DNA of 26,180 nt from CSSED10-109M sp964349455. GTDB taxonomy: Bacteria > Bacillota_I > Bacilli_A > RF39 > UBA660. The stretch spans positions 1 through 26,180 of the forward strand of contig CAYGGG010000006.1 in the NCBI GenBank assembly GCA_964349455.1. The letters run 5' to 3'. The notes under the pieces were generated by a model. The model made no database searches. It saw only the letters and a program-made list of their open reading frames with translations, and was not told the DNA's origin. This document shows positions 21,248-26,180 of this stretch, in pieces (the first letter of the stretch is position 1; each line of letters begins with the position of its first letter). A program made the translations under genes and the position numbers.

Positions 21248-23686
21248 TTATTCTGATGTTTCACGTGGAACATCATGATCAGCTCTTATTACTGCAATAT
21301 TAGCAACTGATTGCCCGTTCTTTAAATTAATTACTCTAACTCCTTGCGTTGCACGTCGCAACGTTGGAATTTGTGTGATCGGCACCCTAATTATTATGCC
21401 AGAGTTCGACACAACCATAAGATCATCATCTCGACTAACCATTTTAAAAGAAACCAACGGTCCATTCTTTTCGGTAACATTCAGCGCTTTAACGCCTTTT
21501 GCCCCTCGTTTTGTTTGTCTGTATTCATCCATTTTTGAACATTTTCCATATCCATTGCTTGTGACAATCAAAACAAGGTCATTTTCATTTGAAACTTCAC
21601 ACCCAATACATTGACCACCATCTAACGAAATCCCTTTTACCCCAGCTGCGGTTCTTCCCATTACTCTAATTTCTTTTTCTAAGAACCTTACCATTCTCCC
21701 TTGCGACGACCCAATTAAAACTTCACTATCTCCTTTTGTTTTCTTGACGCCGATTAGTTCATCACCTTCTTTTAACGTTAATGCTATTTTACCGTTCGTT
21801 CTGATACTTTCAAATTCTAAAATTTTACTTCTTTTAACAATGCCGCCTTTCGTACAAAATACAAAATAATCATTTTCCTCATCTCGCCCCACTTTTAACA
21901 CCGCACTCACTCTTTCTCCCTCTTCAAATGCAAATAGGTTTACAACCGGCAACCCTTTTGCTTGTCTACTGTAAAGCGGTATTTCGTATCCCTTTAATCG
22001 GTATACCTTTCCTTTATTAGTAAAGAATAATATGAAATCATGGGTTAAACAACTTATTATTTGTTCAACAAAATCTTCTTCGTTAGTTGTCACTCCTTTG
22101 ACGCCCACCCCACCTCTATTTTGCGTTTTGTATGTTTCCTCGTCAATTCTTTTAACATATCCTTTGTATGTTAATGTTACAACCGTTTTTGTCACCGGGA
22201 TTAGTGATTCATCTTCAATTTGCTCAATTGTTGTTAAATCTATTTCGGTTCTCCTTGGATTATTATATTTTTCTTTTACTTCAATTAAATCACTCTTAAT
22301 CAATTGCATAATTTTCCCTTCATCGCTTAATAATTCCTTTAAATGATTTATTAATTCTTGAAGATTTTTCATTTCCTCATCGATTTTTTCTCTTTCCAGT
22401 CCGGTTAAACGTCTTAATTTCATTTCTAGAATTGCTTCAGATTGAACTTGTGTAAAAGCAAACTCTTTAATTAAAGTTGCAATTGCTTCCGGTTCTGATT
22501 TTGCTTGTTTAATAATTTTAATTACTTGATCAATATTATCAAGCGCTTTTTTCAAGCCTGATAAAATATGCATTCTATTTTCAGATTTTTCTAATTCAAA
22601 ATTACTTCTTCTAATAATCACTATTTTTTGATGTTCTAAATATTTACTAAGCACTTCTTTGATCGACAATAATTGGGGCCTTCCTTCAACCAATGCTAAC
22701 ACGTTAATTCCAAAAGTTGTTTGTAAGCCCGTACTTTTATACAGGTTATTTAAAACTACATTCGGATTAGCTTCTTTTTTTAGTTCAATTACAATTTTAA
22801 TTCCTTTTAAATCTGTTTCATCAGTTAGTCCGCTAATTCCCTCTAATTCTTTTTCTTTTACTAAATTAGCTATTTTAGTTATTAAATTAGTTTTATTGGT
22901 TTGGAAAGGAATTTCTTTGATAATTAACTTATACTTCCCGTTGCTTTCTTCGACATCAATCTTCGACCTTATTGTAATTGATCCTCTTCCCGTCTCGTAA
23001 GCTTGCCTAATTCCCCTTGTCCCCAAAATCATTGCTCCAGTTGGAAAATCAGGCCCTTTAATGTGCTCGCACAACTCCATGTTTGTTATTTCTCCGTTAT
23101 CAATTACCGCAACACATCCGTCAATTACTTCTCCTAAATTATGTGGTGGGATATTGGTTGCCATTCCAACAGCAATTCCCATTGCACCATTAACTAATAT
23201 ATTAGGAAATCGGCTAGGAAAAACGGTTGGTTCTTTTTCTTGTCCATCATAATTTAAAGTATAGTCAACCGTATCTTTGTTGATATCTCTTAATAACTCA
23301 TTTGATATTTTTGCTAACCGCGCCTCGGTATAACGCATTGCCGCCGCTCCATACCCGTCAATTGAACCGAAATTACCATGTCCTTCAACTAATGGAAATC
23401 GATATGCGAAGTCTTGAACCATTCTAACCATACTATCATAAACAGCTGTATCGCCATGTGGATGATATTTACCCACAACATCCCCGACAATTCTTGCTGA
23501 TTTTTTAAATGGCTTATCGTTAGTTAAACTTAAAGCGTGCATTGCGTATAAAATACGCCTATGTACCGGCTTCAGTCCGTCGCGAACGTCTGGTAATGCT
23601 CGCGAAACAATTACGCTCATTGAATAATCAAGAAAGGATGTTTCCATTTCGGTAACAATGTTTCTGTCTAATATAATTTCTTTCAT
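21248..23686 (-). CDS. gyrA: DNA gyrase subunit A
   Basis: An 812-residue breakage-reunion subunit introducing negative supercoils with GyrB. The active-site Tyr119 is in AAAMRYTEARL. The helix-turn-helix region PHGDTAVYDSM carries Thr80 and Asp84 at the quinolone-contact positions. The C-terminal beta-pinwheel contains the GyrA-box-like QNRGGVG, so it is gyrase rather than topoisomerase IV. The ATG at 23686 follows AGAGGTGAGAAA; the longer frame to 23704 overlaps gyrB. The last codons (DVPRETSE) are made of a parS-like site, an unusual tail. Confidence 0.97.
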   Translation of the reverse strand: MKEIILDRNIVTEMETSFLDYSMSVIVSRALPDVRDGLKPVHRRILYAMHALSLTNDKPFKKSARIVGDVVGKYHPHGDTAVYDSMVRMVQDFAYRFPLVEGHGNFGSIDGYGAAAMRYTEARLAKISNELLRDINKDTVDYTLNYDGQEKEPTVFPSRFPNILVNGAMGIAVGMATNIPPHNLGEVIDGCVAVIDNGEITNMELCEHIKGPDFPTGAMILGTRGIRQAYETGRGSITIRSKIDVEESNGKYKLIIKEIPFQTNKTNLITKIANLVKEKELEGISGLTDETDLKGIKIVIELKKEANPNVVLNNLYKSTGLQTTFGINVLALVEGRPQLLSIKEVLSKYLEHQKIVIIRRSNFELEKSENRMHILSGLKKALDNIDQVIKIIKQAKSEPEAIATLIKEFAFTQVQSEAILEMKLRRLTGLEREKIDEEMKNLQELINHLKELLSDEGKIMQLIKSDLIEVKEKYNNPRRTEIDLTTIEQIEDESLIPVTKTVVTLTYKGYVKRIDEETYKTQNRGGVGVKGVTTNEEDFVEQIISCLTHDFILFFTNKGKVYRLKGYEIPLYSRQAKGLPVVNLFAFEEGERVSAVLKVGRDEENDYFVFCTKGGIVKRSKILEFESIRTNGKIALTLKEGDELIGVKKTKGDSEVLIGSSQGRMVRFLEKEIRVMGRTAAGVKGISLDGGQCIGCEVSNENDLVLIVTSNGYGKCSKMDEYRQTKRGAKGVKALNVTEKNGPLVSFKMVSRDDDLMVVSNSGIIIRVPITQIPTLRRATQGVRVINLKNGQSVANIAVIRADHDVPRETSE
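21257..21272. other. parS: parS-type ParB binding site 5 (end of gyrA)
   Basis: TGTTTCACGTGGAACA, one mismatch to the canonical parS. It encodes DVPRET in the last codons of gyrA, 6.6 codons from the stop, and sits just upstream of the SRP RNA. Confidence 0.85.
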
Positions 23687-23696
23687 TTTCTCACCT

Positions 23697-25610
23697 CTAT
23701 ACATCTAAGTTTTGCACATACGTAGCATTCTTTTCAATAAATTCTCTTCTTGGTGCAACCTCATCACCCATTAACGTTTCAAACACCATATCCGCTTTAA
23801 TTGCGTCTTCAATGGTTACTTTTATCAAATTGCGGCGTCCTGGGTCCATTGTTGTTTCCCATAATTCGCTTGCATCCATTTCTCCAAGTCCTTTATTTCG
23901 TCCTATTTCATAATTTGTCGTTTCGTTCAACGTTTCTAAATACGCTTCTTTTTCTCTATCGTTTAAAACGTATTTTGTTGTTTTACCGTGTTTTATATTA
24001 TAAAGCGGGGGCTGAGCAACATAGACATTTCCTTGCTCAATTAAATATTTAAAGAAACGATAGAACAACGTTAGTAGTAAGGTTTTTATATGTGCTCCAT
24101 CAACATCAGCATCAGTCATAATGATAATTTTGTGATATCTTAATTTGGTGTAATCAAATTCATCGCTAATTCCGGTCCCAATTGCGGTAATCAAGCTACG
24201 AATTTCTTCATTACCTAAAATTTTATCTAATCGCGATTTTTCAACGTTAATTATTTTTCCTCTTAGTGGTAAAATTGCTTGTATTTTTGAATCTCTACCG
24301 CCGATTGCCGATCCACCGGCTGAATCTCCCTCAACCAAGAATAGTTCACAACTAGCGGGGTCTTTTATTGAACAGTCAGTTAGTTTTCCGGGCAAATTAG
24401 AAATTTCCAAAACATTCTTTCTTCTTGTTAATTCTCTAGCTTTCTTGGCAGCGATTCTTGCCCTCGCCGCTATCATACACTTTTCGATAACAATTCTCGC
24501 ATCGCTTGGGTTTTCTAATAGATATCGTTCAAATCCTTCGCTAAACACACTGTCAGAAATTTTTCTTACTTCAACATTTCCTAATTTTGTTTTAGTTTGC
24601 CCCTCAAACTGTGGATCGGGATGTTTACAGGAAATAATCATTGTTAGTCCTTCTTTTACATCATCCCCAATTAGTGCTTCATCTTTATCTTTCAAGTAAT
24701 TATTGGTTTTAGCGTAATTATTTATCACTCTTGTTAATGCTCTTTTTACACCGTCTTCGTGCGTCCCGCCCTCTTGTGTATTAATGTTATTAGTAAATGA
24801 ATAAAGATTTGTCACGTAACTTGCATTATATTGGAAAGCAACTTCAATTGCGATTCCTTCTTCTTCCCCTTCACAATAAATAATCTTTTCGTGTAGAGCT
24901 GTTTTGTTTTCGTTCAACAATTCAATATACGCTTTTATTCCGCCCTCATAAATGAACTCATCTTTTTTGTCATCTCTTTCATCGATAAGAATAATTCTTA
25001 ACCCTTTGTTTAGAAAAGCAAGCTCCCTGCACCGCGTCCTAATTATTTCATAATCAAACTCAGTCGTTTCAATAAAAACGCTTGGATCAGGCTTAAATGT
25101 TACGGTTGTTCCGCTTCTTGATTTACAACAATCGCCAATAATTGTTAAATCTTTAACAACTTTTCCACCATTTTCAAAGCGCATGTGGTGAATTTTCCCT
25201 TCTTGATATACCGTTACCTCAACAAATGTACTTAACGCATTAACAACACTAGCCCCTACTCCGTGAAGCCCTCCTGAAACCTTATACCCACCGCCGCCAA
25301 ATTTACCGCCGGCGTGAAGCAACGTAAATACTGTTTCAACTGTTGAAACTCCCGTCTGTTTGTGAATCCCAACCGGAATCCCTCTTCCGTCATCTTTTAC
25401 GGTTATTGAATTATCTTTATTAATAATTATTTCGATGTCATCGCACTCTTCTGCTAATGCTTCATCGATTGCATTATCAACAATTTCCCAAAGCAAATGA
25501 TGCAATCCTCTTGCCCCGGTTGTTCCAATATACATTCCGGGTCTTTTTCTAATTGCCTCTAATCCTTCTAATACTTGAATATTTGTTTCATCATAATGAG
25601 TTTTTGCCAT
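23697..25610 (-). CDS. gyrB: DNA gyrase subunit B
   Basis: A 637-residue ATPase subunit of gyrase. The GHKL ATP site is seen as EIVDNAIDEA (Mg-binding N46) and DGRGIPVGIH, and GGLHGVGASVVNALS closes it. The Toprim domain has EGDSAGGSA, PLRGKIINVEK and DADVDGAHI. The C-terminal KGLGEMDASELWETTMDP tail contacts GyrA. The ATG is preceded by GAGGTGAAGT and overlaps the end of recF by 20 bases. The start of gyrA follows by 10 bases, giving the recF-gyrB-gyrA order typical of oriC regions. Confidence 0.98.
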   Translation of the reverse strand: MAKTHYDETNIQVLEGLEAIRKRPGMYIGTTGARGLHHLLWEIVDNAIDEALAEECDDIEIIINKDNSITVKDDGRGIPVGIHKQTGVSTVETVFTLLHAGGKFGGGGYKVSGGLHGVGASVVNALSTFVEVTVYQEGKIHHMRFENGGKVVKDLTIIGDCCKSRSGTTVTFKPDPSVFIETTEFDYEIIRTRCRELAFLNKGLRIILIDERDDKKDEFIYEGGIKAYIELLNENKTALHEKIIYCEGEEEGIAIEVAFQYNASYVTNLYSFTNNINTQEGGTHEDGVKRALTRVINNYAKTNNYLKDKDEALIGDDVKEGLTMIISCKHPDPQFEGQTKTKLGNVEVRKISDSVFSEGFERYLLENPSDARIVIEKCMIAARARIAAKKARELTRRKNVLEISNLPGKLTDCSIKDPASCELFLVEGDSAGGSAIGGRDSKIQAILPLRGKIINVEKSRLDKILGNEEIRSLITAIGTGISDEFDYTKLRYHKIIIMTDADVDGAHIKTLLLTLFYRFFKYLIEQGNVYVAQPPLYNIKHGKTTKYVLNDREKEAYLETLNETTNYEIGRNKGLGEMDASELWETTMDPGRRNLIKVTIEDAIKADMVFETLMGDEVAPRREFIEKNATYVQNLDV

Positions 25611-26180
25611 ACTTCACCTCTTCATTTAATTTTATAATTTTCGATTTTTCTCTTAATTCTTTATTGATTGATTCAATATCGGTTGCGGTTATTATTATTT
25701 GCATATCTTTGTCTAAATAGGACAATAATTTGTTGCGCCTCTCACCATCTAATTCGCTAAAAATATCATCAAGTAGCACAATCGGATTAGTTTTGTTAAT
25801 TTTTTTTATAATACCTATCTCCGATAATTTTAAAGCTACGATTGTCGCTCGTTGTTGGCCTTGTGATCCGTGGTCTTTTAAATTGTTGTTTTTTATATTA
25901 AACACAACGTCATCGCGGTGTGGCCCGATTAGAGTCATCCCCTTTGTTATTTCTTCGTTATGATTAAATTTGAAATTTTTTATTAATTTTTCTTTTATTG
26001 TTTCAGTTTTAAAATCGAAAAAATCTATTTTTTTATCATAATTTATAATCAACCCATCTAAACCCGTAATATCATAAAAAATAGACTCTATATTTTCGTT
26101 AATATTATCAACAAAATTTTTTCTCATTTGGTAAATTGGGATCGCTTTTTCGACCAACTTTTCACTTAAAACTTCTAACA
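25591..26180 (-). CDS. recF: DNA replication and repair protein RecF (C-terminal part; start beyond window)
   Basis: The minus-strand frame is open to the right edge, giving about 196 codons of the C-terminal half. The SMC/ABC-like parts include TLIGPHRDDVVF, DHGSQGQQRATIVALKLSE (signature motif) and NPIVLLDDIFSELD (Walker B and D-loop). RecF helps RecOR load RecA at gaps. The TTG at 26157 could pass as a start, but the frame continues in (LEVLSEKL) and the N-terminal Walker A lies outside the window, so the gene is cut, not truncated. Confidence 0.95.
   Translation of the reverse strand, partial: LEVLSEKLVEKAIPIYQMRKNFVDNINENIESIFYDITGLDGLIINYDKKIDFFDFKTETIKEKLIKNFKFNHNEEITKGMTLIGPHRDDVVFNIKNNNLKDHGSQGQQRATIVALKLSEIGIIKKINKTNPIVLLDDIFSELDGERRNKLLSYLDKDMQIIITATDIESINKELREKSKIIKLNEEVKYGKNSL

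Noticed and set aside
1..26180. UGA read as tryptophan, as in many Mollicutes
   Set aside because: holB, recF, uvrB and the MazG-like gene end cleanly at TGA, conserved Trp positions use TGG, and the only Trp tRNA found has anticodon CCA.
1..26180. CRISPR array, insertion sequence or complete prophage
   Set aside because: No regularly spaced identical repeats other than the parS array, no transposase or integrase gene, and no inverted-repeat ends were found.

Overview
The window is AT-rich bacterial chromosome next to the replication origin of a low-GC member of the Bacillota. The lineage is inferred from the gene order, the T-box riboswitch, the short bacterial SRP RNA and the strong GGAGG-type ribosome binding sites. 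UGA is a normal stop (for example at the ends of holB and recF), Trp codons are UGG, and the one Trp tRNA has anticodon CCA. The organism is therefore not a UGA=Trp Mollicute, although the compact genes and low GC recall Izemoplasma-, Haloplasma- or Erysipelotrichia-like Bacilli. A superoxide reductase suggests an anaerobic or microaerophilic life. The species cannot be named from this window.

Right part (about 5.6-26.2 kb): a nearly continuous leftward series of housekeeping genes, running away from an origin expected beyond the right edge. The order is recF (partial), gyrB, gyrA, SRP RNA, tadA, dnaX, ybaB, recR, holB, ricT, trmN6, pth, a small unknown gene, a T-box leader, dut, metG, tatD, a yabE-like G5/3D protein, uvrB, a tandem alpha-CTD-like protein, superoxide reductase, an Abi-family HEPN gene, an HtrA protease and tRNA-Trp. 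It condenses the B. subtilis order dnaX-yaaK-recR ... holB-yaaT-yabB ... metS-yabD-yabE. Many genes overlap or are separated by a few bases.

Left part (about 1-5.5 kb): accessory DNA. It holds an SDR oxidoreductase, a MazG-like pyrophosphohydrolase and an AlkD-like DNA glycosylase (partial) in one operon. Next come a zone of gene debris, a rightward glycerophosphodiesterase, a phage-type WDGH protein sharing a bidirectional terminator with it, a small orphan gene, and an MFS transporter overlapped by a FISUMP-like ORF without a good start.

Most notable: five ParB-binding parS-type sites (consensus TGTTTCACGTGAAACA) lie inside coding sequence. Four are spaced 39, 36 and 36 bp apart in the linker region of dnaX and are translated as a V(P/S)R(E/G)TL repeat; one forms the last codons of gyrA. 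Essential replication genes thus appear to double as the centromere-like partition locus near the origin. Other points of interest are the Met-type T-box that places dut under the same control as metG, the tandem alpha-CTD protein overlapping uvrB, and the Abi gene set between stress genes.
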